Origin: Paludisphaera soli
GTDB taxonomy: Bacteria > Planctomycetota > Planctomycetia > Isosphaerales > Isosphaeraceae
DNA: 64,000 nucleotides
Reading direction: 5' to 3'
Assembly: GCF_011064595.1 (NCBI RefSeq)
Contig: NZ_JAALJI010000001.1
Coordinates: forward strand, 62,001-126,000
This document shows, in pieces, positions 44,046-59,800 of this stretch. The notes under the pieces are model-generated. The model saw only the letters and a list, made by a program, of their open reading frames with translations, had not been told where the DNA came from and ran no database searches. How positions within the stretch are numbered: the stretch's first letter is position 1; each line of letters begins with the position of its first letter. The translations under genes and the position numbers were made by a program.

Positions 44046-49806
<5,761 letters not shown>

Positions 49807-49899
49807 GATAGCGCGACGAGACTTTTGTAAGGACGACCCGGCGAGCCGCGTACCCCTCGCGGCGTCGTCGACCGGAGCTAGGAACAGAAGGGGGATCCC

Positions 49900-50328
49900 A
49901 TGGCCAGCCTCCCCGTCGCGGTCAAGTTCTTCCTGAACCAGCGAAAGATCGTCGTCATCGGCGTGCTGAGGAACCCGAGCCCGAACAAGCTTCGAGTCCT
50001 GAGGACCGCCCAGATGCTGGCCAAGCTTCCCGACGGATCGGAGCGGTCCGTCGGCGTGGGGCGGGCGAAGATCGTCGACCCGGGCGGCACCGGCCCCTTC
50101 CGCCTGATGCTCGCCACCTTCCAGTACGCCAACGCCCTCGGCGCCTTCACCGACGAGTGCGAGGAGGTCGAGGACCCTAGGGGCACGCCCGCCCAGCTCA
50201 AGATCACGATCAAGAACACCCCCGAGGGGACCAACGACGAGGAGGAATTGCCCATCATCGTCGACGACCCCGACCCGAACCAGGGCGGCAACCCCCCGTT
50301 GGACGGGCCGATCGACCTCTATGCGTGA
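49900..50328 (+). CDS. small protein of unknown function, paralogue 1
   Basis: A 142-residue protein with an AAGGGG site before its ATG. It opens MASLPVAVKFFLNQRKIVVIGVL and ends in an acidic Pro/Asp tail (DDPDPNQGGNPPLDG). It is recognisably related to the next gene: both start (A/G)VKFFL, share a strand LK(I/V)TI(K/T)NTP, and finish with acid-rich tails. The core alternates beta-strand-like segments with charged turns. No known family recognised, no signal peptide. It lies 93 bases after ligA and 77 bases before its paralogue, so a two-gene unit is likely. Confidence 0.75.
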   Translation: MASLPVAVKFFLNQRKIVVIGVLRNPSPNKLRVLRTAQMLAKLPDGSERSVGVGRAKIVDPGGTGPFRLMLATFQYANALGAFTDECEEVEDPRGTPAQLKITIKNTPEGTNDEEELPIIVDDPDPNQGGNPPLDGPIDLYA

Positions 50329-50405
50329 GGGGCTCCGACAGAAGAGGAACGTCCTCGAACTACCCCGGGATGCGAGAGCGAAACTACCGCGAAAGGAACG
50401 ATTTC

Positions 50406-50813
50406 ATGGCAAGGCGGAATGCAGGGGTCAAGTTCTTCCTCGAGGCTCAGAAGGCCATCGCCACTGTGACGGTCAAGAGGGGGAGGATCGACGTCGGGGC
50501 GGCGCAGGTCTTCGTGGAGAGTCAGGGCCGGCGCGTCGACGCGGTGCAGCACCGGAAGGTCAATCTCGGCGGCGCTTCGGACCATGTCGTCCTGGTCGTC
50601 ATCGTCCCCTATTATGAGCCGAACGGCGACGTCCTGGACGAGCCCAAGGACCCCGACATCCTGGGGGTCACGGCCAATCTGAAGGTGACGATCACCAACA
50701 CCCCCCCGGCCGGCGAGCCGGAGGAAGTCGTGATCGACGAGACGGATTCGGACGCCGAGGACCTGCCGGGGGACGACCCCGACGCGCCGACCGAGCCCGC
50801 CCTCGTGGCTTGA
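50406..50813 (+). CDS. small protein of unknown function, paralogue 2
   Basis: A 135-residue protein. The start MARRNAGVKFFLEAQKA at 50406 follows GAAAGGAACG; the frame extends upstream to 50325 but without signals. The body has beta-strand-like stretches (AIATVTVKRGRIDV, HVVLVVIVPYYEP), a LGVTANLKVTITNTPP strand and an acidic tail (DETDSDAEDLPGDDPD). It is paralogous to the gene just upstream, with similar length and the same start and end motifs, implying tandem duplication and divergence. It faces the large kinase gene convergently with 16 bases between. Function unknown. Confidence 0.75.
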   Translation: MARRNAGVKFFLEAQKAIATVTVKRGRIDVGAAQVFVESQGRRVDAVQHRKVNLGGASDHVVLVVIVPYYEPNGDVLDEPKDPDILGVTANLKVTITNTPPAGEPEEVVIDETDSDAEDLPGDDPDAPTEPALVA

Positions 50814-50829
50814 ATGAATCGCCCCGTCA

Positions 50830-53800
50830 TCACTCTGGGGCGTCGGGCGCTGCCTTCATCGCCTCGTCGAACTCCGCGCGGGCCTTGAGGTCCGCCGGGT
50901 TCTTCGGGTTCGCCGCGAGCGAGACGTCCAGAAGCTCCACGGCGCGAGTCAGTCGAGGGCGGGCGGCCTGCGGGTCGCCCGCCGCGGCGTCCAGCAATCC
51001 GAGGCGGCCGACGACCCGACCCAGCAGGCTGGAGTAGGCGGGGCGTTTCGGGGAGGCCCGCAGCAGCCCTTCGGCCAGCCCCAGCGCCCGGTTCAGGTCG
51101 TTGCGGGCCTCGGCCGGGGCCTGACGGCCGACGTGCAGGGCGGCGCGGTCCAGGTGGGCCTCCGCGAGGATCTTGGTGTAGAGGACGATCTCGGGCGAGA
51201 GGCGGAGCAGCCGATCGAAGCCCGCGACGGCCTCGTCGATCGTCGCCTTCGCGTCGTCGCCCCGGCCTTCGATCGCGGCGAGCGCCCGCGCCCGTTTCAT
51301 GAGGGCCTGGGACTTGACGAACCCAACGTCGTCCGTCGGGGCCTGGAGGGACAGGGCCTCGGCTCTCCGGATCGCCTCCCCCAGCGCCGCGGCCGCCTCC
51401 TCCGGTCGGGCGAGTCCCAGGAGCGCCTCGCCCTGGCTGTCCAGGTAGAGGATCATTTCCAGGTGGTCGTTCGGGAACGCCTTGTCGGAGTCGGCGAAGT
51501 CCTTCGTAATCCGCACGGCGTTCTCGGCCAGTCGGGCGGCCTCAGCGAAGTCGCCGACGGCCAGCCGCTGGTTCGCCACGTAGTTATGGACCCGGGCTTC
51601 GGTGCGGAGGTAGGCGGGGGAGTCCGGAAACTGCTCGCGAAGACCGATCGTCAACTCCAGGGCCCTCCGGAGGAGCGGCCCGGCCTCGACTTCTTTCCCC
51701 GCGAGCTGGAGCGAGCCGGCGTAGTCCTGGAGCGTCTCGGCCAGGGCGTCGCGATAGCTCGGCTCGTCGGGCCGGGACTTCACGATCGGCTCCAGAAGTC
51801 CCACGGCGCGCCGATACGGCGCGCCGTCGTCACGTCCCAGGAGCCTGAGGATGTTCGCCAGCTCGCGGTAGCCGCTCGAGGCGACGACCCGGACGCCGGG
51901 ATCTTCGGGCTTTTGCTTCCAGAGCTTCTCCAGGAACTTCGTCGCCTCGGAAGCCACGGTTCGGCGTAGGGCGGTCGTCCCCGGCAGCGTGGGCAGGTCC
52001 TCGGCGGCGACCGGGATCAGCAAGTTCTGGACGACCGCCAGCGAGTCGCGGAAGTTCGTCTCGGCCTCCTCGCGGGCCTCCACGGCCTGACCACGGGCCT
52101 CCTCGGCCGCGTCGCGAGCGGCGATGAGCTGGTCGTTCTTCTGCGAGAGCGTCGCGTTGGCGCGGCGGGCCTGGACGTTGAGGGCTGCCAGGGCGAGGAG
52201 CGTGCAGGTGGCGAGGGTCGCCGCGGCGACGGCCGCCGTGCGATGCCGCCGCAGCCAGCGGCCGGCGCGGACGTTCCACGGCTCGGGGTAGGCGAGCGTC
52301 GGCTCGTCGTCCAGCCAGTGCTCCACGTCGCGCGCCAGCCCGGCGGCCGATTCGTAGCGGTCGTCCGGGTCGAACTGCATGGCCTTCAGGCAGATCGCCT
52401 CCAGCGCGGGGGGGACGTCGCGGCGGACCGCCGAGGGCCTCGGGAAGTCGCCGCGGCGGACCTTGGCGAGCCTCATCGCATCGTCCTTGTCCGCGTACGG
52501 GGCCCGTCCGGTCAGGATGGCGTAGAGGATCGCTCCCAGGGCGAAGACGTCGCTCCGGGGGCCCATCTTCGCCCGCAGCCCCAGGCCCTGCTCCGGGCTC
52601 ATGTACGAGAGCGTCCCCACCACCACGCCGTCGGCGCTGAAGGCCGAATCCCGGCCGATCGGCAGCTTCAGGGAATCGTCGCCGGCCCCCTCCCCCTCCC
52701 GCTTGTCGAAGGTCATCGCCAGGCCCCAGTCGACCACGAGGGTCTCGCCGAAGGGGCCCAGCATCACGTGATCCGGCTTCAGGTCCCGGTGCAGGATCCG
52801 ACGATTGTGGGCGTAGGCCATCGCCTGGCAGGCCTGGACGAAGTGGCGCAGCAGCTTCGGTAGCGTGGGGGGGGCCTCCCCCTCGGCGAGCGGTTTGGCC
52901 TTGTCCGAGCCGTGGAGCTGCTTGAGCTTGTCCGTGAGGCTCGGCCCCTGGATGAATCGCATCGCGTAGAACAGGCGGCCGTCCCGGCGCTTGCCCAGGC
53001 TGTAAACCGGCACGATGCCCGGGTGCTCCAGGGCCCCGGTCACCATCCCTTCCAGCACGAACTGGTCGCGGTTCACCGGGTGGTGGACGTGCTTCTCCTG
53101 GATCTCCTTCAGCGCGACGTTGCGGTGCAGCTCCTTGTCCAGGGCGAGGAAGACCTTGCCGAGCGCCCCGGCGTTGTGGAAGCTCAGGACCTGGAACCGC
53201 GAGGCCGACGCCTCGCCCGCCAGGTCCTCGTCCGCCGCCTCTTCCCCGCCCTCGGGCGTGATCGAGGTCGTGGCGTCGGGGTCCTCCCGGCCGGAGGGGG
53301 CCTTCACGGTGAGGCCGGCCGCGACCTCCTCGTCGCCCAGGCCCTTCACGGCTCGAAGGACCGGGGCCATCGCGCCGAACGCGGCGAGGCTTTTCGGCAG
53401 GTCGTCGCCGTGCCGGCGGCGATGCTCGGTCGCCAGGGCTTCCAGCAGGGCCAGCGTCGGGGTGTCGAGTTTGCCCGTCTCCAGCAGGATCGCCCCGATC
53501 GGCCGTCGCTTGTCGGCCGACCACTCCTGGATCGCGGCGATCAGGGCGATGTGGTCGATGAAGCCGTTCTGGAGCCCCAGGATCCCGATCAGCAGGTTGT
53601 GCGACGACCCCCCCGGCGACCCGCCTCCCGGCGGGGCCTCCGGCGGACGGCCCGGCGGATTCGATGGAGTCGACGGCGGCGGGGCGGCGGCGGCCTCGCC
53701 CGCCGTCGATTGCTCGGCGAACGCGGCCTCGACGATCCCGCGCGAGCCGGGGAACCGCGCAAGGTACTCGTCCGGCGACGGCGGCTCGCCGGCCTCGACC

Positions 53801-53994
53801 CGCAGGGACACCTCCAGCGACAGCAGCTGCTCCAGCAGTTCGTCGCCGTCGATCGCGTCGAGGCCCAGGCTCTCCTCGATCCGGGGCCGTTCGCCCCGCC
53901 GCCAGGCGGACTCGAACCGCGCGCAGGCCTCGGCGAACTGGTCCAGCTTCGAAGGGGAGGGCCCCTCGGTCTGCTCGTTGCATTCCTCGCTCAT
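50830..53994 (-). CDS. Ser/Thr protein kinase with N-terminal extension and TPR-like tail
   Basis: A kinase of about 1054 residues. The start MSEECNEQTEGPSP at 53994 is preferred; an in-frame ATG at 54075 adds 27 Arg-rich residues. The N-terminal 270 residues are an acidic/helical region with a Pro/Gly linker. The kinase domain follows: glycine loop FHNAGALGKVFLA, Lys in NVALKEIQ, HRDLKPDHVML, DWGLA in place of DFG, and GTLSYMSPEQGLG. A transmembrane helix (AAVAAATLATCTLLALAALNV) and a long helical TPR-like tail (periplasmic if the topology is standard) come next. DWG variants occur in planctomycete kinases. The substrate is unknown, and no sigma factor lies next to it. Confidence 0.9.
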   Translation of the reverse strand: MSEECNEQTEGPSPSKLDQFAEACARFESAWRRGERPRIEESLGLDAIDGDELLEQLLSLEVSLRVEAGEPPSPDEYLARFPGSRGIVEAAFAEQSTAGEAAAAPPPSTPSNPPGRPPEAPPGGGSPGGSSHNLLIGILGLQNGFIDHIALIAAIQEWSADKRRPIGAILLETGKLDTPTLALLEALATEHRRRHGDDLPKSLAAFGAMAPVLRAVKGLGDEEVAAGLTVKAPSGREDPDATTSITPEGGEEAADEDLAGEASASRFQVLSFHNAGALGKVFLALDKELHRNVALKEIQEKHVHHPVNRDQFVLEGMVTGALEHPGIVPVYSLGKRRDGRLFYAMRFIQGPSLTDKLKQLHGSDKAKPLAEGEAPPTLPKLLRHFVQACQAMAYAHNRRILHRDLKPDHVMLGPFGETLVVDWGLAMTFDKREGEGAGDDSLKLPIGRDSAFSADGVVVGTLSYMSPEQGLGLRAKMGPRSDVFALGAILYAILTGRAPYADKDDAMRLAKVRRGDFPRPSAVRRDVPPALEAICLKAMQFDPDDRYESAAGLARDVEHWLDDEPTLAYPEPWNVRAGRWLRRHRTAAVAAATLATCTLLALAALNVQARRANATLSQKNDQLIAARDAAEEARGQAVEAREEAETNFRDSLAVVQNLLIPVAAEDLPTLPGTTALRRTVASEATKFLEKLWKQKPEDPGVRVVASSGYRELANILRLLGRDDGAPYRRAVGLLEPIVKSRPDEPSYRDALAETLQDYAGSLQLAGKEVEAGPLLRRALELTIGLREQFPDSPAYLRTEARVHNYVANQRLAVGDFAEAARLAENAVRITKDFADSDKAFPNDHLEMILYLDSQGEALLGLARPEEAAAALGEAIRRAEALSLQAPTDDVGFVKSQALMKRARALAAIEGRGDDAKATIDEAVAGFDRLLRLSPEIVLYTKILAEAHLDRAALHVGRQAPAEARNDLNRALGLAEGLLRASPKRPAYSSLLGRVVGRLGLLDAAAGDPQAARPRLTRAVELLDVSLAANPKNPADLKARAEFDEAMKAAPDAPE

Positions 53995-54145
53995 CGGCTG
54001 GGCGTCCCCCGCGTCGCGATCGGCCCGCGGTCGACCGACCGGGCGCTCGTGGATCGAAACGGACGATTCTAGCATCCGTACGAACGCGGGTCGGGACGGA
54101 AAATGGCGACGGTTCGCAATTCGACGTCGACGTGCGGGGCCGGCG

Positions 54146-55099
54146 TCAGCCCTTCTTCTTCGGGACGACCAAGCCCATGGCTCGCATGAGCATTTGCAGG
54201 TCCTCCCACGCGTCCTTCTTGGCGGCGGGGTTGCGCAGCAGGTAGGCGGGATGGTAGGTGGCGATCGCGGGGATGCCGAAGACGCGGTGCCAGCGGCCCC
54301 GGAGCCGGCCCATGCTGAGCGCGGTGTTCAGAAGGGTGCCGGCGGAGATCCGTCCCAACAGGCAGAGGTACTCGGGGCGGACGATCTCGATCTGGCGTTC
54401 CAGATAGGGGAAGCAGTTCGAGGATTCGTGGGGCAGCGGGTCGCGATTCTCGGGGGGGCGGCACTTGAGGATGTTGGCGATGTACACGTCCTCGCGGCGC
54501 AGGCCCATCCCCTTCGTGATCATGTCGGTGAGGAGCTGGCCGGCCTTGCCGATGAACGGGACGCCGCGACGGTCCTCGTCGGCGCCGGGGGCCTCGCCGA
54601 TGAACATCAGCCGCGCCGTCGGGCTGCCGTCGGCGAAGACGGTCTGGGTCCGCGAGGCCGCCAGCTCGGCGCAGCGGACGCATCCCGCGACCTCCTCGGC
54701 CAGCAGCGCCAACGCCGCGGGCCGGTCCGCCGGCTCGATGAACGGCGACTTGAACTCCGTCGCGCCGAACAGCGAGGCCGCCGCTGGGGCCGCTGGGGCC
54801 GGGGTCGGCGCCGGCCGGGTCCTGGTCGTGGGTGTGGTCGTGGGCTGCGGGGCGGGCTCCGGCCGCGTCGCGGCGGGCGGGGGCGCCGCCGGTTCCGGGG
54901 CAGGCGGCGGCTCGACGACGACCCGGGCGGCGACGGCCGACCTGGGGACGTGCGGGCGCTCGGGCGACCTGGGCAGGAGATCGACCCCGGCGCGTGCCAG
55001 CGATTCGAGCCGTTGTCGGACCTCGCGGATCAGCCGGAGGCGCTCGGCGTCGTAATCGTCGTCGGAATCCGTCGCCGCCGCGGCGTCAGCCTCGATCAA
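54146..55099 (-). CDS. uracil-DNA glycosylase, family 4 type, with disordered N-terminus
   Basis: A 317-residue enzyme that removes uracil from DNA. The start is TTG at 55099 (IEADAAAATDSDDD), because GGGAGG sits 6 bases upstream; a TTG at 55165 is the alternative. Residues 1 to about 120 are Pro/Ala/Thr-rich and disordered. The catalytic domain shows CVRCAELAASRTQTV, FIGEAPGADEDRRGVPFIGKAGQLL, the CRPPENRDP cluster cysteine and ESSNC, and the final ATYHPAYLLRNP motif. The four cysteines fit the [4Fe-4S] cluster of family 4. It follows the HEAT-like gene on the same strand with a gap of 73 bases. Cytoplasmic DNA repair. Confidence 0.92.
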   Translation of the reverse strand: MIEADAAAATDSDDDYDAERLRLIREVRQRLESLARAGVDLLPRSPERPHVPRSAVAARVVVEPPPAPEPAAPPPAATRPEPAPQPTTTPTTRTRPAPTPAPAAPAAASLFGATEFKSPFIEPADRPAALALLAEEVAGCVRCAELAASRTQTVFADGSPTARLMFIGEAPGADEDRRGVPFIGKAGQLLTDMITKGMGLRREDVYIANILKCRPPENRDPLPHESSNCFPYLERQIEIVRPEYLCLLGRISAGTLLNTALSMGRLRGRWHRVFGIPAIATYHPAYLLRNPAAKKDAWEDLQMLMRAMGLVVPKKKG

Positions 55100-55172
55100 T
55101 GCCGCCTCCCTCGTCCCGATGGATCGTCGAGCCCGAATGGTACGCCGGGGCCCGCGATCGATCAAGCCAGGC

Positions 55173-56546
55173 TCAGGGCTGCGGGACGCGGCGGGCGGGG
55201 GCGGGACGGGGGTTGAACGACCGGGCGACCCAGGCGCGCCAGCGGGCCACGTCGTACTCGAAGTCCTGCCCCGTGAGACGGTTCAGCGCCGCGAGCACCT
55301 CCACGTTCCGCGACGTGTAGGTCATGAGGGCGGGCTGAGGTCCCCGATCGGCGCCGACCGGGCCGGTATACCCCGGCGCGTTCCCGGCCCCGATCGGCGC
55401 GCCGTTATACGGGTCGATCCCGACGGTGTACGGGACGACGTAGGCCCCGTAGGCCACCGCCCCCGGCGCCACCACCGGGCCCGACATGTAGGCGGCCGAG
55501 CTGCCGTTGAAGGCGATGAGCGGATCGGGCCCGCGATTGGGATACGCGGCGCCCCCGGTCGGGACCAGCACCACCCGCTCTTCCGAGGTGACCAGCACGT
55601 CCAGCAGCCGGGGCACGGCCGAGAACACGTCGAGGTTCCCGAGCGCCCAGGCGGCCCGGTTGATCACCCGGACGTCGGACGACTTGAGGGCGCGGACCAG
55701 CCGGTTCGGGACGATCGGCTCCTCCCGGCGCTTCAGCCGGTCGAGCACGACGCCCCGCACGGCGTCCTCGGCCTCGCCCAGCAGCTGGTCCACCAGCGCC
55801 TTCGCGGCGGCCTCGCCGGGGATCTCGCCGAGGGCCATCGCCAGGAGCGAGCGGAGGTCTTCGTCCTCGGAGCCCAGCACCTTGACCAGCGGGCCGACGG
55901 CCTCCGGGTCGCGCAACTCCAGGAGCTGCGTCTCGGCCTCGCGGCGGCGGGCTGCGTCGTCCGACCGCACGCCCTGGGCCAGCACCTTGATCCGGCGGAC
56001 CCACGAGGCGAAGCCGGCCGTGTTCTGGGCCTCCTCGTCGTCCCTGGCCTTCTCGTCCTCGGTGACCCAGCGCCCCTTGTGGAGGACCAGGCCCTTCGCC
56101 TTGCGCTGCTCGTCGGGCGAGAGCCAACGGCCGTCCTGCTCGACGTGGCCGAGCTTCGTCCGGGCCTCGGCGAACTCCGGGTCGCGGCGGAGCGCGGCCT
56201 CGAAGTGGACCTCGGCCAGGTCGGGAAGCTCGTTCGCCTCGCACCAGGCGCCCAGGTCGTAGTCGGCCCTCGCGGTGGGGGCGAGCTTCGCCCGGCGGGT
56301 CGCGTACTCGTCGAGCGGGCCGGGCTTGGCCAGGATTTCGACGATCTGGTCCTTGCGGAGCGACAGCGGGGTCTTGCCGCGAGGCAGCACCACCAGCACG
56401 CGCTCGCCCTTCTTGGCCTCCGGGTCGGGGACGACCTTCCCCTGGACCTGGCCCCCGCCCCGCAGGACGATCACGTCGGCCCGGGCGGGGCCGACGGCCA
56501 AAGCCAGCAGGATCGAAAGACCGACGCCCCGCGTTCCTCGATCCAT
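55173..56546 (-). CDS. exported HEAT-like repeat protein
   Basis: A 457-residue protein starting MDRGTRGVGLSILLALAVGPARA at 56546 with GAGG upstream; residues 1-23 are a signal peptide. An SH3-like start (DVIVLRGGGQVQGKVVPDP) is followed by TPR/HEAT-like helices (AEVHFEAALRRDPEFAEARTKLGH, then EAVGPLVKVLGSEDEDLRSLLAMALGEIPGE and VRVINRAAWALGNLDVFSAVPRLLDVLV). A Gly/Pro/Tyr-rich segment (about 350-420) then leads to a basic tail. Such proteins are common in planctomycete periplasms and serve as scaffolds. No enzyme motif is seen. It precedes the UDG gene on the same strand. Confidence 0.85.
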   Translation of the reverse strand: MDRGTRGVGLSILLALAVGPARADVIVLRGGGQVQGKVVPDPEAKKGERVLVVLPRGKTPLSLRKDQIVEILAKPGPLDEYATRRAKLAPTARADYDLGAWCEANELPDLAEVHFEAALRRDPEFAEARTKLGHVEQDGRWLSPDEQRKAKGLVLHKGRWVTEDEKARDDEEAQNTAGFASWVRRIKVLAQGVRSDDAARRREAETQLLELRDPEAVGPLVKVLGSEDEDLRSLLAMALGEIPGEAAAKALVDQLLGEAEDAVRGVVLDRLKRREEPIVPNRLVRALKSSDVRVINRAAWALGNLDVFSAVPRLLDVLVTSEERVVLVPTGGAAYPNRGPDPLIAFNGSSAAYMSGPVVAPGAVAYGAYVVPYTVGIDPYNGAPIGAGNAPGYTGPVGADRGPQPALMTYTSRNVEVLAALNRLTGQDFEYDVARWRAWVARSFNPRPAPARRVPQP

Positions 56547-56809
56547 GGCGACCTCGCTTCCCCGCCGACGTCCGCGCCGAGCACCCCCACCTCCGTCCAT
56601 TGTAGAAGCGGCGATGACGCCTCGACAACCTTCGATCCGAGCTCCGGCGAGGTTCGACGCGGCCGTCGCGTCACAGCGGGCAAGCTGGGCGATCCGCGAG
56701 GCCGGGCGCTCGCCGGCCGCGTCCATCCGTTGCGATCCCGACGAATGTTGAATACACTTTGGACATGATACGTGGACGATCCGACGCCTCGGGACGCAGG
56801 GGACGCGCC

Positions 56810-59800
56810 ATGACCGCCGATCGGCCGAGGGGCCTCGCCTGGACGGGAATCCTGCTGGCCCTGGCCGCGACTCCCGCCCTCGGGGACGACGCGTTCGAGG
56901 CCCAGGTCCGGCCCCTCCTGGTCGAACGCTGCCAGTCCTGCCATGGCCCCGAGAAGCAGAAGGCCGGGCTCCGGCTCGACGCCCGCGCGGCCTTGATCGA
57001 GGGCGGCGACACCGGCCCGGCGATCGTCCCCGGCGATCCCGCGAACAGCCTGCTGATCGAGGCCGTCCGGCAGACGGGCGACCTCCAGATGCCGCCGAAG
57101 GGGAAGCTTCCCCCCGAGCAGATCGCCGCCCTCGAGCGTTGGGTCGCCGCCGGGGCGCCCTGGCCGGAAGGCTCGTCGCCCGCCGTGGCGTCCCGCAAGG
57201 ACGCCTGGGCGCGGCACTGGGCGTTTCAGCCCGTCGTCGACCCGCCCGTCCCGACCGTCTCCGACCCGTCCCGCGTCCGCACCCCGGTCGACGCGTTCGT
57301 CCAGGCGCGGCTCGACGCCGACGGCATCGCGACGGCGCCCGAGGCCGACCGCCGCACCCTGATCCGCCGCGTCTCCTACGACCTGACCGGCCTGCCGCCG
57401 ACGATCGAGGAGGTCGAGGCGTTCGCCGCGGACGAGTCGCCCGACGCCTACGAGAAGCTCGTCGACCGCCTGCTTGCCTCGCGACGCTACGGCGAACACT
57501 GGGGCCGGCTCTGGCTGGACGTGGCTCGGTATTCGGACACCAAGGGCTACGTCTACGCCCGCGAGGAACGGTTCCTGGTCCAGGCTCCGACGTACCGCGA
57601 CTGGGTCGTCCGGGCGTTCAACGACGACATGCCGTACGACCGCTTTCTGGTGGATCAGATCGCCGCCGACCAGCAGGCCGGGCCGGTCGACCCGGATCTC
57701 GCGGCCATGGGGTTCCTGACGATCGGCCGGCGGTTCCTGGGCGTCACCCGCGACGTGATCGACGACCGGATCGACGTGGTGACGCGGGGCACGATGGGCC
57801 TGACGGTCGGCTGCGCCCGCTGCCACGACCACAAGTACGACCCGATCCCCACCGCCGACTACTACTCGCTCTACGGCGTGTTCATGAATTGCACCGAGCG
57901 ATTCGTCCGCCTGGGCGAGCCGGCGCTCCAGGGCGCCGAGCGCGAGGCGTTCGAGGCCGAGCTGCGCAAGCGTCAGGACGCCCTCCGCGACGGCATGGCC
58001 GCCAGCCGCGCGACGGCCTCGGAGCGGGCGCGGGGGAAGGTCGCCGAGTATTTGCTGTTGCAGCTCGACATGAGCCAGGTGCCGCAGGAGGGATTCGACA
58101 TCGTGGTCGGCAAGGACGACGTGGTGCCGGCCTTCGCCCGCCGCTGGTCGGCCTACCTGGAAGATCGCGCCCGGGCCGACGACCCCATCTTCCGCCCCTG
58201 GCGCCGGCTGGCGGCGATCCCCGAGGCTTCGTTCGCCGCCGAGGCCCCCCGGGCGCTCGCCGAGCCTGCCGCGCCGGGCGCGACGGCGCTCAACGTCCGC
58301 GTCGCGTCGGCCTTCGCCACAACTCCGGCGACGATCCGGGAGGCCGCCGCGCGCTACGCCGGGCTGTTCGCCGAGGTCGACGCAGCCTGGCGAGCCGCAC
58401 TCGCGGCGTCCCCCGGCGCGACGGCCCTGCCCGACCCCGAAGCCGAGGCGCTCCGCCAGGTGCTCTACGCCGAGGACTCCCCCTGCCGCGTGCCCGACGA
58501 GCCGATCGTGTCGAGCGAATGGTACTTCGACACCGACACCATCAACGCGATGTGGAAACTCCAGGGGGACGTCGACCGCTGGCTGATCCAGCCCCCGGCC
58601 CCGCCCTTCGCCGTCGCCCTGGCCGATCGAGCCGAGATCGACGAGGCCCGCGTCTTCAAGCGCGGCAACCCCGCGACCCCGGGCGACGAGGTCCCGCGGC
58701 GTTTCCTCCAGGTCGTCGCCGGCCCCGACGCCCCGCCGTTCGAGCGGGGCAGCGGCCGGCTCGAACTGGCGAAGGCCATCGTCGACCCGTCCAACCCGCT
58801 GACCGCCCGCGTGTGGGTCAACCGGATCTGGGCGCGGCACTTCGGCGCCGGCCTGGTCCGCACTCCCAGCGACTTCGGCCTCCGCGCCGAGGCGCCCAGC
58901 CACCCCGAGCTGCTCGACTGGCTGGCGAGCCGGCTGGTCGAGCGGGGGTGGAGCACCAAGGCGATCCACCGCCTGATCGTCCTGTCGTCGGCCTATCGCC
59001 GCGGCCCCGAGGGCCCCGCCGATCCCGAGGCCCGCGCCCGGGCCGAGCTGGCGGACCCCGAGAACCGGCTGCACTGGCGGTCGAACCCGCATCGCCTGAC
59101 GTTCGAGGAATTCCGCGACTCCCTGCTGGCAGCCTCCGGCGACCTGGACGAGCGGCCGGGCGGCCGCGCCGCGGCCCTCTTCGACGCCGCGCCGAACGCG
59201 CGCCGCACGCTCTACGGGCTGGTCGACCGCCAGTTCCTGGCGGAGGTCTTCCGCACGTTCGACTTCGCCAACCCCGACCTGCACACGCCGGCCCGCAGCG
59301 AGACCACCGTGCCGCAGCAGGCCCTCTTCAGCCTGAACCACCCGTTCGTCGCCGACCGCGCCCGGTCGATCGCCGCCGCTCTGCCGAAGGACGACCCCGA
59401 GGCTGCCGTCCGGGCGCTCTATTGCCGGGTCTACCAGCGCGAGCCGACCGCCGAGCAGGCCGCGGCGGCCGTCGCCTTCGTCGTCTCGGCCGCCTCCGCG
59501 GGCGAGGCCGGCCCGCCCCCGGAGACGCTCGCCTGGACCTACGGCTTCGGCCCGGTCGACCCCGCCTCGGGCCCGAACGGGAAGGCGTTCACCCCCCTGC
59601 CCCACTTCAACGGCGAGGGCTGGGGGGGCGGCCCCGCCTGGCCCGACGCCAAACTCGGCTGGGCCCGGATCACCGCCGACGGGGGCCACCCCGGCGACGA
59701 CCTCGCGCGCTCGGTCTTCCGGCGCTGGACTTCGCCGATCCGGGGCGAGGTCGCCGTCACCTCGACCTTGATCCATGAGCATGCCGCCGGCGACGGCGTG

